DNA of 64,000 nucleotides from Pectobacterium colocasium (GTDB taxonomy: Bacteria > Pseudomonadota > Gammaproteobacteria > Enterobacterales > Enterobacteriaceae): positions 2,294,001 through 2,358,000 of the forward strand of contig NZ_CP084032.1 of the NCBI RefSeq assembly GCF_020181655.1. The letters are read 5' to 3'. The notes under the pieces were generated by a model. That model ran no database searches and was not told the origin of the DNA. It saw only the letters and a list, made by a program, of their open reading frames with translations. Numbering within the stretch: the first letter of the stretch is position 1; each line of letters begins with the position of its first letter. Shown piece by piece: positions 9,578 through 18,467 of the stretch. The translations under genes were made by a program, and so were the position numbers.

Positions 9578-11209
9578 TTAAGCTGTTAATAACTCTGGAT
9601 AAATTAATTCCACGTCATAAACAATTCTATTTTCCCCGTTAACGTGAAAATCACCGTGAACATATCCACCCTGTGTCAGATACGGCGGGATATCGTTTAA
9701 TTTGTTGCGACAAGCGGCAACGAAAGTCAGTAAAGCCAGCGGATAGGTATCATCCAGACGAACATAACGATGCTTTGAGGAGCGAACAAACAGCCCACGA
9801 TGGAAATGTTGTTCAAACAGAACGCCCGCCAGTTGCGCGGCGTAATGTGCCCAGGATTCTGATTGCTTGTGATCGGCCAGTTCGATGACGGTCAACAGCA
9901 GTAACGGGCTGGCGATGGATTGAATATCTTCTTTATTCAGTCGCGTCAGCATGGTGTTAACCAGAGCATACAGATCCTCATCACCGCTCAGACGATAAGC
10001 ACGAACCAGCGGTAATAAGTAATCACCTTCTAACGCAAACGGTTTTAATTCGGTTCCTGCTTTGCCGTAATAACCATCGCGTTTAAAACGATAGCCTGTC
10101 ATGTCCTGACCGTTATTCCACATCGGACGCAGCGTATTGCTGGTGACATCATAGGCGTACTGGTAGTAATTCTTTAACCCTGAAATAACCCAGTTCAGCA
10201 TTTCCGCGTCGGGTTGTGTGCGCAGGATATCCAGCATTGCCAGAGGATTATCAATCAGCAGTGGGCGCATATCGCGGAACAGCACGTTGGCTTCGCGCGC
10301 GATTTCACCAAACTCTGGGCCAAACTGACGTTGTGCGCGATCGCCAAACCAGGACTGCGTCTGGTTATCGTCTTCCGGCACGGGTTGGCGCTGCTGTGGT
10401 GAACTGAACTGATATACAGGCATACCGGTTTCTGGGTTGCGCGCCAACACGTATTGGCGATAAAGGTGCTTACCCCAGGCCGCGGCGTGGCTATCGCCCG
10501 TGTATTCGGCATATTTAAACGCGGCATAAATCAGGTCTGTGCCAGCATTAACAAAAGTTAGTCCCTTTGTTAACGGCAAAACAGGCCACTGTGCAGGATC
10601 GACGACATCATGGCGAGCATGCAGGAAAACATTGGGATCGCGTTTCTTGCTGTAGTCGCCATGGCGACCCAGATCCAATGAATCCCAGTCTTCAACGTGC
10701 GCATTCCAGAAACCCTGAAAGAAATTCAGCGTCTTTTCCGCATTAACACGGTGCAATAGCGCGTAATAGGGCAGGTGGTGCTTTAATTCATGCACCTGAG
10801 CTTTGGATTCTGGGCCTTCGCCGTCCAACGTATCCAGATTAATAAAACGGTGACCGCCCCAGTAGAACAGGCCGCTGTTATCATCAACGAAGTGATCCAG
10901 GAAATATTCGCTTTGTGCGATAGCGTGCTGCTGATAACTATCATTACCGGTAACCACGCTCATGGCGCACAGCGTTCTTAACCAATTTTGCTGGCTGGCG
11001 AAATTAGAAATAGGCGCGCTGTGTCCATCAGGGAATTGCCACATCACGGGGGCATAATTTTCCACATCAAAACCGTCAGCCAATAATAACGTCGGCTGAG
11101 TTTGGCTGCGGCCTTTATCCTGAACGCAGGCAATGTGGTTATCAAGTGCAGCAACCCATTCGTCGAGCTGCGATTTCCTGCTGGTGTATAAGTTTTCAAA
11201 AATACTCAT
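9578..11209 (-). CDS. pelW: Cytoplasmic exopolygalacturonate lyase PelW (PL2)
   Basis: This 543-residue polysaccharide lyase family 2 protein has no signal peptide, fitting a cytoplasmic enzyme that splits short imported oligogalacturonides by beta-elimination into unsaturated and saturated monomers and dimers. Residues equivalent to the metal ligands and catalytic Arg reported for the Yersinia PL2 enzyme appear at the same spacing: His120 (YWGGHRF), Glu141 (VHELKHH), and Arg182-His183 (LGRHGDYS). Two KdgR-like operators lie upstream of the ATG at 11209. It heads the pelW-togMNAB operon. Confidence 0.92.
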   Translation of the reverse strand: MSIFENLYTSRKSQLDEWVAALDNHIACVQDKGRSQTQPTLLLADGFDVENYAPVMWQFPDGHSAPISNFASQQNWLRTLCAMSVVTGNDSYQQHAIAQSEYFLDHFVDDNSGLFYWGGHRFINLDTLDGEGPESKAQVHELKHHLPYYALLHRVNAEKTLNFFQGFWNAHVEDWDSLDLGRHGDYSKKRDPNVFLHARHDVVDPAQWPVLPLTKGLTFVNAGTDLIYAAFKYAEYTGDSHAAAWGKHLYRQYVLARNPETGMPVYQFSSPQQRQPVPEDDNQTQSWFGDRAQRQFGPEFGEIAREANVLFRDMRPLLIDNPLAMLDILRTQPDAEMLNWVISGLKNYYQYAYDVTSNTLRPMWNNGQDMTGYRFKRDGYYGKAGTELKPFALEGDYLLPLVRAYRLSGDEDLYALVNTMLTRLNKEDIQSIASPLLLLTVIELADHKQSESWAHYAAQLAGVLFEQHFHRGLFVRSSKHRYVRLDDTYPLALLTFVAACRNKLNDIPPYLTQGGYVHGDFHVNGENRIVYDVELIYPELLTA

Positions 11210-11249
11210 GGAGTACCTTCTTATGGAACCGTGGAACAGTTCCTTATAA

Positions 11250-11268
11250 ATAGAAACACTGTTTTGAT
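11250..11268 (-). promoter_or_regulatory. KdgR operator 1 upstream of pelW
   Basis: The core GAAACACTGTTTT (11253-11265) matches all 13 positions of RAAAYRNYRTTTY; the outer arms match partly. It sits about 45 bp upstream of the pelW start, suited to repression of pelW-togMNAB. Confidence 0.7.
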
Positions 11269-11327
11269 TGATTATATTGCGCTATTAACCTTGTCGTCAT
11301 GCACGCAATATCGAAAGTGTGATCAAA

Positions 11328-11346
11328 GTCGGAACGTTGTTTTGAT
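11328..11346 (-). promoter_or_regulatory. KdgR operator 2 upstream of pelW
   Basis: The core GGAACGTTGTTTT (11331-11343) matches 12 of 13 positions of the KdgR core and is followed by GATT. It lies 78 bp from the first box on the same promoter region, so the pair may act together. Confidence 0.5.
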
Positions 11347-11415
11347 TTTTTTTAAGAAAGGATTTTAGCAGGAGAAAGAATCGTAAAAAGAGAAATAAGA
11401 ACTTGAAAAATAAAT

Positions 11416-11444
11416 AAAAAGCACAACCGAAAATTGTGCTTTTT
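11416..11444. terminator. Hairpin terminator between kduD and pelW
   Basis: AAAAAGCACAA (11416-11426) pairs with TTGTGCTTTTT (11434-11444) around a seven-base loop. The A/T arms give a T-run in either direction. On the minus strand it would end the kduD transcript, separating it from pelW. Confidence 0.75.
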
Positions 11445-11482
11445 ATCGAAAGTTGGCGAAATGCCGCTAAGAAAAACTGCGC

Positions 11483-12244
11483 TTAGCGAGCCAGCCAGCC
11501 ACCATCAACAGCAATCGTGTAACCGTTGATGTAGTCAGATGCGCTGGAAGCCAGGAATACGGCTGGGCCCATCAGGTCCTGCGGTAAGCCCCAACGACCT
11601 GCTGGGATACGATCCAGGATTTCTTTACTGCGTTCTTCATCGGCGCGCAGCTGCTGGGTATTGTTGGTCGCCATATATCCCGGCGCAATAGCGTTGACGT
11701 TGATACCGTGTTTTGCCCATTCGTTCGCCATTAAGCGAGTAACGCCCATAACGGCGCTTTTTGACGCTGTGTAAGACGGTACGCGGATACCACCCTGGAA
11801 GGACAGCATAGAAGCGATATTGATGATCTTACCGCCTTTGCCTTGTTTGATGAACTGGCGTGCAACGGTCTGAGACATGAAGAACACGCTCTTAATGTTC
11901 AGGTTCATTACGTCGTCCCAGTTTTTCTCACTGAAATCGATCGCATCTTCACGACGGATGATACCGGCGTTGTTGACCAGAATGTCAACGTGGCCAAATT
12001 CAGCAACGGCTTTCTCTACCAGCTCTGCATGACCAGAGACATTGCTCATGTCGGCGGTCAGGCTAAGGAAACGGCGTCCCAATGCAGTGACTTTTTCGAT
12101 GGTGTCTTTTGGCTCAACGATGTTGACGCCGACGATATCACAACCTGCCTGTGCCAGACCGATAGCCATACCTTGACCCAAACCCGTATCACAACCTGTG
12201 ATAAGAGCGACTTTACCTTGCAAATCAAAAGAATTTAAAATCAT
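11483..12244 (-). CDS. kduD: 2-dehydro-3-deoxy-D-gluconate 5-dehydrogenase KduD
   Basis: This 253-residue short-chain dehydrogenase reduces 5-keto-type 2,5-diketo-3-deoxygluconate to 2-keto-3-deoxygluconate with NADH. The cofactor motif TGCDTGLGQG begins at residue 16, NNAG is present, and the catalytic YTASK is followed by the typical NAIAPGYMATN segment. The sequence is close to KduD throughout. The ATG at 12244 follows AGAGAGATT. Upstream lies a decayed kduI end, so kduD probably used to be second in a kduI-kduD operon; its present promoter is not obvious. Confidence 0.93.
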   Translation of the reverse strand: MILNSFDLQGKVALITGCDTGLGQGMAIGLAQAGCDIVGVNIVEPKDTIEKVTALGRRFLSLTADMSNVSGHAELVEKAVAEFGHVDILVNNAGIIRREDAIDFSEKNWDDVMNLNIKSVFFMSQTVARQFIKQGKGGKIINIASMLSFQGGIRVPSYTASKSAVMGVTRLMANEWAKHGINVNAIAPGYMATNNTQQLRADEERSKEILDRIPAGRWGLPQDLMGPAVFLASSASDYINGYTIAVDGGWLAR

Positions 12245-12325
12245 ATCTGTAATCTCTCTATAAGCGACAATACTTAGTCGTTAGCTGTTACTGTAGGGAA
12301 CACCGGTAATTCCGGTAGAAAGCGA

Positions 12326-12540
12326 TTAACGTAACTCGCTAACCTTGACGTGATCCATGTCACCGAAAACCTGATTCTCGCCAACCATGCCCCAGATGAA
12401 GGTGTAGCATCTGGTGCCAACACCGGAATCAATCGACCAGCTCGGTGAAATCACCGTCTGCTCGTTTTTATAACCATTTCATTTTTATCACTCAGTGATG
12501 GGCTTCCTACGGTGCCCATCATGCTCTTGACGCCAAAATT
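12326..12540 (-). pseudogene. kduI: Decayed 3' fragment of kduI (5-keto-4-deoxyuronate isomerase)
   Basis: Reading the minus strand from 12469 to 12326 gives [34 protein letters not shown] and [12 protein letters not shown] followed by TAA. This is the conserved C-terminus of KduI. Upstream of this the frame is broken: a short stretch resembling MMGxxQETRH coding sequence (ATGATGGGC, then AGGAAGCCCATCAC) can be recognised to about 12540 with an apparent insertion of about 15 bp, and then similarity is lost. KduI normally has about 278 residues, so roughly 80 percent of the gene is missing. The upstream limit is approximate. Confidence 0.82.
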
Positions 12541-12670
12541 GTGTCTGGCGAAAGCGCCGGGCGAAACAGATGATGTCGCGTGGCAGTGACAACGTCACCT
12601 GTTCCTCAACATGCCCGGTTCTTTCGTGTTATGCGGGATGATAGTTTGGATGGGATGTGAATTCAATAAA

Positions 12671-12689
12671 AATGAAATAATGTTTTATT
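12671..12689. promoter_or_regulatory. Perfect KdgR operator in the kdgF promoter region
   Basis: AATGAAATAATGTTTTATT matches every position of the 19-bp KdgR consensus AATRAAAYRNYRTTTYATT. It lies about 160 bp upstream of kdgF and between it and the divergent kduI remnant, so it probably once served both promoters. Confidence 0.85.
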
Positions 12690-12847
12690 TATTTCTTGAG
12701 GGCCGTCATGGTTTTGCTTATTTTATGTTTCTTCTGGTACTGATGTGGCTAAAATGTCGCAATCCATAGTCATACACTCGTTGTCGTGCACGGTTTGTTG
12801 ACGCAATAGAAGGTATGGGCAATACAAGCGTTAGAGGAGAGATGATG

Positions 12848-13180
12848 ATGAGAAGATACTTTATTGATGATGAAACGCCATGGGAAGAGTTGGGCGGTGG
12901 CATTAAACGCAAGATCATGACTTGGACTGATGAACTGATGATGGTGCTTGTCCATTTTGATAAAGGTGCGATTGGTACGCCTCACTTCCATGAGATTCAC
13001 GATCAGATTGCTTATGTTGCCGCAGGCAGCTTTGAAGTGGTGATCGAGGGCGAGAAGCGTATTCTGAAAACTGGCGACGCTTATCTGGCGGTGAAAAACG
13101 AGATGCACGGTGTCGTTTCGCTGGAAGACGGCAGCGTCTTGATCGATACGTTTTCGCCTAAGCGCGCTGACTTCCTGTAA
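12848..13180 (+). CDS. kdgF: KdgF, uronate-linearising cupin
   Basis: This 110-residue single-domain cupin converts the unsaturated galacturonate released by lyases to its linear keto form. Metal ligands known for the family fall at the expected residues: His46, His48, Gln53 (in TPHFHEIHDQ) and His87 (NEMHGVV). Three consecutive ATGs (12842, 12845, 12848) follow AGGAG at 12835-12839. The third is chosen for its spacing of eight bases and because it gives the family numbering. A perfect KdgR operator lies upstream. The product should feed KduI, whose local gene is broken. Confidence 0.92.
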   Translation: MRRYFIDDETPWEELGGGIKRKIMTWTDELMMVLVHFDKGAIGTPHFHEIHDQIAYVAAGSFEVVIEGEKRILKTGDAYLAVKNEMHGVVSLEDGSVLIDTFSPKRADFL

Positions 13181-13186
13181 TACCTC

Positions 13187-13219
13187 AAAGCGTGGCCAGT
13201 TGTTGGCTGGTCACGCTTT
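13187..13219. terminator. Hairpin between kdgF and hxpB
   Basis: AAAGCGTGGCCAG (13187-13199) pairs with CTGGTCACGCTTT (13207-13219), with a seven-base loop and one imperfect pair. The T-run is short in both directions. It lies between convergent genes and may terminate both. Confidence 0.6.
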
Positions 13220-13260
13220 CGTACTCTCTAACCACATCCGCTTTTCTATTTTCCTGCTTT

Positions 13261-13932
13261 TTATGCCTGCACTAAATGCTTTTCGGTTAGCTGAGTCAGC
13301 GAGTCCAGCTTATGATCTGCCAGTACCCAACGTGCGTCAGCGCGGAACTCCGCCTGTGGAATAACGATTGAACGCATGCGTGCTGCCTTGGTAGCGATCA
13401 TCCCGTTCACTGAATCTTCCAGCGTCACGCATTGCGTAGGGGAAACGCCAAGTGCATCCGCGGCATTCAAATAGACTTCGGGATGAGGTTTGCTATAGGG
13501 CAGCGTCTCGGCGGACATTAAGACATCAAAGTAGTGCTCCAGATTAAACATTTTCAGCACCTGCTGCTGCATGTGGAGCGGCGAAGCGGAAGCCAGACCA
13601 ATTTTGAGATTCTGCGCACGGCACAATTTCAGAGCATGTTCGACGCCGGGCAGAAGCGGGCGCTGTTCGGCAACGAGCTCGATGGCGCGATCGATAATAC
13701 GGCGGACAACTTCATCCCGACTGAGTGTTGCCCAGGGGGAGAGCTGATACCACAGTTCGACAACCATATCGATGCGCAGGCCTAGCGTATCTTTCATTGA
13801 CTGCCGTAACGAAATATCTACGCCCAGCGAGGCGATCACTTCCAGTTCTGCTTGATCCCACAGCGGTTCTGAATCAATCAGCAGCCCATCCATATCGAAA
13901 ATCGCCGCGCGTAGAGAAGAATCAAAGGACAT
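13261..13932 (-). CDS. hxpB: Hexitol phosphatase HxpB (YniC, HAD family)
   Basis: This 223-residue HAD-superfamily phosphatase has motif I AIFDMDGLLIDSEPLWD (Asp13 nucleophile, Asp15 acid/base), motif II SASP, and motif III/IV region KPHPEVYLNAADALG followed by CVTLEDSVNG. The family removes phosphate from 2-deoxyglucose-6-phosphate and hexitol phosphates. GGAGCC precedes the ATG at 13932. It is followed by yniB and yniA as in E. coli, though the pectin cluster separates it from ydjM here. Confidence 0.92.
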   Translation of the reverse strand: MSFDSSLRAAIFDMDGLLIDSEPLWDQAELEVIASLGVDISLRQSMKDTLGLRIDMVVELWYQLSPWATLSRDEVVRRIIDRAIELVAEQRPLLPGVEHALKLCRAQNLKIGLASASPLHMQQQVLKMFNLEHYFDVLMSAETLPYSKPHPEVYLNAADALGVSPTQCVTLEDSVNGMIATKAARMRSIVIPQAEFRADARWVLADHKLDSLTQLTEKHLVQA

Positions 13933-14108
13933 ACCACTGGCTCCGTCAGCAAAGAAAAAGAAGATTTAGTGGTAAACTATACCCTAAAGAAGGTGGCCGA
14001 TCAGGCGGTGTGGGAGATAAAGAGTTGACTGCACGCAAACTTACAGTAGGCTACCCGTCGTACTAAAACGATATATTACCGATGTTGCGTCGCTAAGAAG
14101 GGGTTCTC

Positions 14109-14657
14109 ATGACGTATCAACAGGCTGGCCGTATTGCCGTCGTTAAACGCATTGCCGGATGGATCCTTTTTATTCCCGCGCTGCTTTCAACGCTCGTCTC
14201 GCTGGCTAACTATCTTTACGCGTATACCCAGAAAAAACAGGGTATTGACGCGGTTCTCCTGGATTTTCTGCATTTGATGGTCGACATGGTGCGTTTTAAT
14301 ACGCCTTTCCTGAATATTTTTTGGTTCAACTCGCCGGTACCGGATTTTACGCGCTTTTTCAGTGCCGCGACGCTGATGTTTTGGCTGATCTACATCCTGA
14401 TTTTTATTGGTCTGGCATTGCAGGTTTCGGGTGCCCGGATGTCTCGTCAGGCTAAAGCAATAAAGGAAGGTATTGAAGATCAACTGATTCTGGAAAAGAT
14501 GAAAGGGGATGACGGGAACACGCGTGAGACGCTGGAGTCACGTGTCATCGTTCCAGGACACACGATTTTTGTGCAATTCTTTCCGCTTTATATCCTGCCG
14601 GTGATTATTGCTGGCGTTGGCTATCTGGTATTGCGTTTATTAGGGTTGCCCGTCTGA
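14109..14657 (+). CDS. yniB: YniB family inner-membrane protein
   Basis: This 182-residue protein has about four hydrophobic segments (near residues 15-38, 50-66, 85-106 and 153-178) and a charged cytoplasmic stretch around KEGIEDQLILEKMKGDDGN. It resembles E. coli YniB, whose function is unknown. AAGGGG lies upstream of the ATG at 14109. It is divergent from hxpB and convergent with yniA, the E. coli arrangement. Confidence 0.85.
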   Translation: MTYQQAGRIAVVKRIAGWILFIPALLSTLVSLANYLYAYTQKKQGIDAVLLDFLHLMVDMVRFNTPFLNIFWFNSPVPDFTRFFSAATLMFWLIYILIFIGLALQVSGARMSRQAKAIKEGIEDQLILEKMKGDDGNTRETLESRVIVPGHTIFVQFFPLYILPVIIAGVGYLVLRLLGLPV

Positions 14658-14662
14658 GTAAT

Positions 14663-14689
14663 CGTCTGGCGCAAAGTCTGCGCCAGACG
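14663..14689. terminator. Perfect hairpin between convergent yniB and yniA
   Basis: CGTCTGGCGCA (14663-14673) pairs perfectly with TGCGCCAGACG (14679-14689) around a five-base loop. There is no strong T-run, but its place between two gene ends fits a shared terminator. Confidence 0.55.
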
Positions 14690-14727
14690 TTGAAACATCC
14701 TTCCTACCGTAGATCCAACGGCTTGCA

Positions 14728-15588
14728 TTAACTCAAGAGTTGTCGCTCGATGAGCTGCTGCGCCTCAACGATGTGTTTACCGCCGAAAAGATTGGCGCGG
14801 TTAAGCAGGTAATAAATCTGGTAAATGGGTTGGCGATCGATAAAGCCTTTATCCAATGGCCACACGTTTTGGTAGCCATCATAAATCTGTGCGGGCAGGG
14901 CTGGGTAGCGCGGCAGCATCGCTAAGTCACATTCCCTGTCCCCCCAATAGCAGGCCGGATCGAACAGATAAGCACCATCTTGACTATTCGCGCAGTTATC
15001 TGGCCACAAGTCACCGTGCAAGAGCGACGGTTGTGGCTGATGCCCCGCGAGGCGTTCCTCAACGCGTGCGATCAGTGTTTCAATGTGACCAAAGTGCATC
15101 CCTTTCTCCGCAGCCAACTGTAACTGCCACCCAATTCGCTGTTCGGCAAAAAAGGTCGCCCAGCGCCGCTGCCAGCTGTTTGGCTGAGGCGTTGTTGAGA
15201 GGTCGTTGTCGAAATCCAGCCCAAATTGCGGCTGGTCGCTCCACTGATGCAGGCGAGCTAACTGTTCGCCCAGACACCAGGCGCTGTGGGCATCCAACGG
15301 TTTAACGGGCAGGTATTGCAGAAGCAGGAAGCTGTGATCGCGTGAACTACCGACACCGTAAACAGCGGGCACTCGCACGGTATTGCTGCGGCTCAGCAGG
15401 TGAAGCTGATCGGCTTCAGCAGTGAATTTGGCCAGCATTTCACGACTATCGCATTTCACGAAAACATCGTGCTCGCCATAACGGACATACCAGGCTGGAT
15501 GTATTTCACCACCGGACAACTCGCGGTGTTCCTGAATTTCTGCAGTACCGTGATGCTCTTCCAAAAGTCGGCTGATAGCTTGCCACAT
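14728..15588 (-). CDS. yniA: Fructosamine kinase family protein YniA
   Basis: This 286-residue member of the fructosamine/ketosamine-3-kinase family has the kinase-like catalytic motif LLHGDLWPDN and the metal-binding YLFDPACYWGDRECDLAM. The N-terminal part carries the ATP-binding lobe, with FVKCDSREMLAKFTAEADQL. It is thought to phosphorylate sugar adducts on proteins or related ketosamines; the physiological substrate is not known. GGAGG precedes the ATG at 15588. Confidence 0.9.
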   Translation of the reverse strand: MWQAISRLLEEHHGTAEIQEHRELSGGEIHPAWYVRYGEHDVFVKCDSREMLAKFTAEADQLHLLSRSNTVRVPAVYGVGSSRDHSFLLLQYLPVKPLDAHSAWCLGEQLARLHQWSDQPQFGLDFDNDLSTTPQPNSWQRRWATFFAEQRIGWQLQLAAEKGMHFGHIETLIARVEERLAGHQPQPSLLHGDLWPDNCANSQDGAYLFDPACYWGDRECDLAMLPRYPALPAQIYDGYQNVWPLDKGFIDRQPIYQIYYLLNRANLFGGKHIVEAQQLIERQLLS

Positions 15589-15797
15589 AAGGTCATCCTC
15601 CCGTTGATGTTGCCCGATACCCTGCTATTCACTGGGATGATTCGCTTACGGTAACCCATTGAGCGTAATAAAAATGGAATCTACAGCACAGTGATAACCG
15701 ATAGGCGGTGATAGCGAAAAACAAGTATAGACGGAATTAAAAATAACGGAGTTAGGATGGCGCTCAATCCTCAGGATGAAGCAATAAATCGGTATGA

Positions 15798-15833
15798 ATG
15801 ACGTAACCGATGCTTGATTTCCGGTTACGTCAT
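15798..15833. repeat. Perfect 12-bp inverted repeat downstream of yfeD
   Basis: ATGACGTAACCG (15798-15809) and CGGTTACGTCAT (15822-15833) are perfect reverse complements with a 12-base spacer. It lies 26 bp past the yfeD stop. No T-run follows on the minus strand, so it may be a weak terminator, an RNA-stabilising hairpin or a protein site. Confidence 0.6.
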
Positions 15834-15859
15834 GTTAAGTAGAAGAAAAACAGCGGGGA

Positions 15860-16717
15860 TTACAGTGCGTCAGTGACAACCTGAGAGCTAGCCTGGCGAC
15901 GTAGTTTAAGCTGGTGGTACGTCAGCGCCAGCGTAAAGAACAGAGCCTGAACGATGACGATACAAGGGCCCGTCGCGCCATCAATATAGAAACTGATCAG
16001 GGTGCCAGCAATACAAGAAATGACGGAAACCAGCGTAGCGACAAGCACCATACGCTCGAAGCGCTTACAGACCATGAAGGCAATAATGCCCGGCGCAATC
16101 AGCATCGCGATCACCAGAATAACGCCGACGGCCTGCAATGATGCAACGATAGTCATTGCCAACAGGCTTAATAACCCGTAGTGCAGCAGCTTAACGGGCA
16201 GGCCAATGACGCGGGCATGATTGGGATCGAAGCAGTACAGCATGAAATCTCGCCGTTTTAGCAACATGATCGCTAACGTCACCCCGGCAATCAGTAAGAT
16301 TTGCGTCAGCTCTTGTTGAGTGATGCCCAGCACATTACCAAACAGGATATGGTTCAGGTGCTGATCGGTATCGATGCGCGCAAACATGACGAGCCCCAGC
16401 GCAAACATACCGGAAAAGATGATCCCCATTACCGTGTCTTCTTTGACTCGACTGTGCTCTTTCACGTATCCCGTTGCTATCGCACAAAAAATGCCGGAAA
16501 CAAAAGCCCCGATAACCAACGGGATCCCCAGTAAAAAGGCGACAACGATACCGGGCAGCACGGCGTGGGAAATGGCATCACCCATTAGCGACCAGCCTTT
16601 CAGCACCAGATAGCACGACAGCACCGCGCAAACCGTACCTGTGACGACGGCGGCGAGTAGAGCACGCTGCATGAACGGATAGGATAGGGGATCGATTAAC
16701 CAGCTTATTAGCGTCAT
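15860..16717 (-). CDS. yfeD: Mn/Fe ABC transporter permease YfeD (SitD)
   Basis: This 285-residue ABC-3 family permease has about eight membrane spans and the conserved stretch LKGWSLMGDAISHAVLPGIV. The ATG at 16717 is chosen because it forms an ATGA overlap with the yfeC stop. The frame stays open for another 101 codons upstream, but that region only mirrors yfeC in another frame. It forms the membrane part of the importer with YfeC. Confidence 0.9.
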   Translation of the reverse strand: MTLISWLIDPLSYPFMQRALLAAVVTGTVCAVLSCYLVLKGWSLMGDAISHAVLPGIVVAFLLGIPLVIGAFVSGIFCAIATGYVKEHSRVKEDTVMGIIFSGMFALGLVMFARIDTDQHLNHILFGNVLGITQQELTQILLIAGVTLAIMLLKRRDFMLYCFDPNHARVIGLPVKLLHYGLLSLLAMTIVASLQAVGVILVIAMLIAPGIIAFMVCKRFERMVLVATLVSVISCIAGTLISFYIDGATGPCIVIVQALFFTLALTYHQLKLRRQASSQVVTDAL

Positions 16718-17577
16718 AACGCATCTCCTGATTGATCGCGTAGCCGCAGGCGGCGCGAAGCCAGTAACCCATGTTTTGGCGCAAAAACAAACGCCAGCAA
16801 GAAGACAAGGGTTTGCAGTGTGACAATCACGCCACCGGTTGCGCCATCGAGGAAAAAGCTCAGATACGCACCCACGGCGCTGGTGATCGCCCCAAGTGCA
16901 ATCGATATCACCACCAGACGCCCAAACCGATCGGTGAGTAAATACGCGGTGGCGCCCGGTGTAATCACCATCGCGATCACCAAAATCGCCCCGACCGTTT
17001 GCAACGCCGCGACAGTACAAGCACTCAGCAGCGTAAAGAACAAAATTTTCAGCTTCAGCGGAGAAAGGCCAATCGAACGGGCGTGGTTCTCATCAAAAAA
17101 TACGGCCAGCAGATCTTTCCATAGCAGGCAAAGAATTACGAACGTCACGCCGATGATGATTTCAACTTGCAGGATATCTTCGTCGGCAATGCCCAAGATA
17201 TTGCCGAAAATGATGGACTGTACATTAACCGATGTCGGGTTGAGCGAAATAATCAGCAGGCCGACAGCGAAAAACGTTGAGAAAATAAAACCGATAATCG
17301 CATCTTCGCGCAATCGGGTTATGTGACGGATCAGCGTCATTGCCAGTGCGGCGAGCATACCGGTAAAAAATGCACCGGCAGCGTAGGGGAGGCCTAATGC
17401 ATAGGCACCGGCGACACCCGGTACGACGGAGTGAGAGAGCGCATCGCCCATCAGCGACCAGCCTTTCAGCATCAGGTATGCTGAAAGAAAAGCGCATACG
17501 CCGCCGACAATGGCGCTGACCCAGATCGCTTTGACCATGTAGTTATAGCTGAATGGCTGCAACAGGATATCGATCAT
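16714..17577 (-). CDS. yfeC: Mn/Fe ABC transporter permease YfeC (SitC)
   Basis: This 287-residue ABC-3 permease parallels YfeD, with LKGWSLMGDALSHSVVPGVA and eight predicted spans. Its start codon overlaps the yfeB stop by one base (TGATG), and its stop overlaps the yfeD start. Tight coupling of four genes is typical of yfeABCD/sitABCD operons. Confidence 0.9.
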   Translation of the reverse strand: MIDILLQPFSYNYMVKAIWVSAIVGGVCAFLSAYLMLKGWSLMGDALSHSVVPGVAGAYALGLPYAAGAFFTGMLAALAMTLIRHITRLREDAIIGFIFSTFFAVGLLIISLNPTSVNVQSIIFGNILGIADEDILQVEIIIGVTFVILCLLWKDLLAVFFDENHARSIGLSPLKLKILFFTLLSACTVAALQTVGAILVIAMVITPGATAYLLTDRFGRLVVISIALGAITSAVGAYLSFFLDGATGGVIVTLQTLVFLLAFVFAPKHGLLASRRLRLRDQSGDAL

Positions 17578-18467
17578 CAGGGCTTTTTCTCCTCCGGTAT
17601 GGCGCGTGACGCCGGAGGGTCGCTCTTGGTCGAACCATAGAATACGGCTGGACGCTCATCGTCTGTTAACACCGTCACTGAACGGACGTCATCGTCATCA
17701 TGCAGATGAGAGCCTCCGAGGTTGATGTGTCGTAGAACGCCACCGAATGTTTTTTCCAAATTGCTCTGAGTAAAGGTGCTGTGCGTGGGGCCTGCGGCTA
17801 ATACGGTACGATTGACTAAAATAACGTTGTCACAAAACTCTGGAACGCTACCGAGATTATGGGTTGCCACCAGTATCAAATGGCCTTCATCACGCAAGGT
17901 GCGCAGCAGATCGATAATCGCGTTCTCCGTTTTAACGTCGACGCCGGTGAAAGGCTCATCCAGCAGTAATACGCTGCCTTGCTGAGCCAGCGCCCGCGCC
18001 AGAAATACGCGTTTTTTCTGACCACCGGACAGTTCGCCGATCTGGCGATGTTGCAGCGTCGATAGCCCGACGCGCTCCAGCGATTCCGCCACAATGGCAC
18101 GGTCTTGCTTACTCGGGATGCGCAGAAAATTCATCCGTCCGTAGCGCCCCATCATGACGACGTCGGAAACCAGAACGGGAAAATTCCAGTCCACATCTTC
18201 TGTTTGGGGAACATAAGCAACCAGATTCTGTTTCAGCGCCTGATAGATAGGTTGCTGGTTGAGCAATACCTGCCCTGAGGTTGGCTTGACCAACCCCATG
18301 ATGCTTTTGAACAACGTTGATTTCCCACTGCCGTTGACGCCAACCAGGGCGCAAATCGTACCGCCGGTCAGGGAAAACGAGGCGTGGCGAATAGCCTGAT
18401 GCCCGTTGCTGTAAGTAACCGAAACATCATTGACGTCTAATGACTGTACTGCTCGATCGCTACTCAT
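17577..18467 (-). CDS. yfeB: Mn/Fe ABC transporter ATPase YfeB (SitB)
   Basis: This 296-residue ATPase has Walker A GVNGSGKS at residues 43-50, the signature [15 protein letters not shown], Walker [13 protein letters not shown], and the switch His in VATHNLGS. A histidine- and aspartate-containing tail ([10 protein letters not shown]) follows the ATPase core. The start overlaps the yfeA stop by four bases (ATGA). Confidence 0.92.
   Translation of the reverse strand: MSSDRAVQSLDVNDVSVTYSNGHQAIRHASFSLTGGTICALVGVNGSGKSTLFKSIMGLVKPTSGQVLLNQQPIYQALKQNLVAYVPQTEDVDWNFPVLVSDVVMMGRYGRMNFLRIPSKQDRAIVAESLERVGLSTLQHRQIGELSGGQKKRVFLARALAQQGSVLLLDEPFTGVDVKTENAIIDLLRTLRDEGHLILVATHNLGSVPEFCDNVILVNRTVLAAGPTHSTFTQSNLEKTFGGVLRHINLGGSHLHDDDDVRSVTVLTDDERPAVFYGSTKSDPPASRAIPEEKKP

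Noticed and set aside
16718..17020. N-terminal extension of YfeD by 101 codons
   Set aside because: The extension overlaps yfeC in another frame, has no membrane-protein character, and the ATGA-coupled start at 16717 gives the family length.
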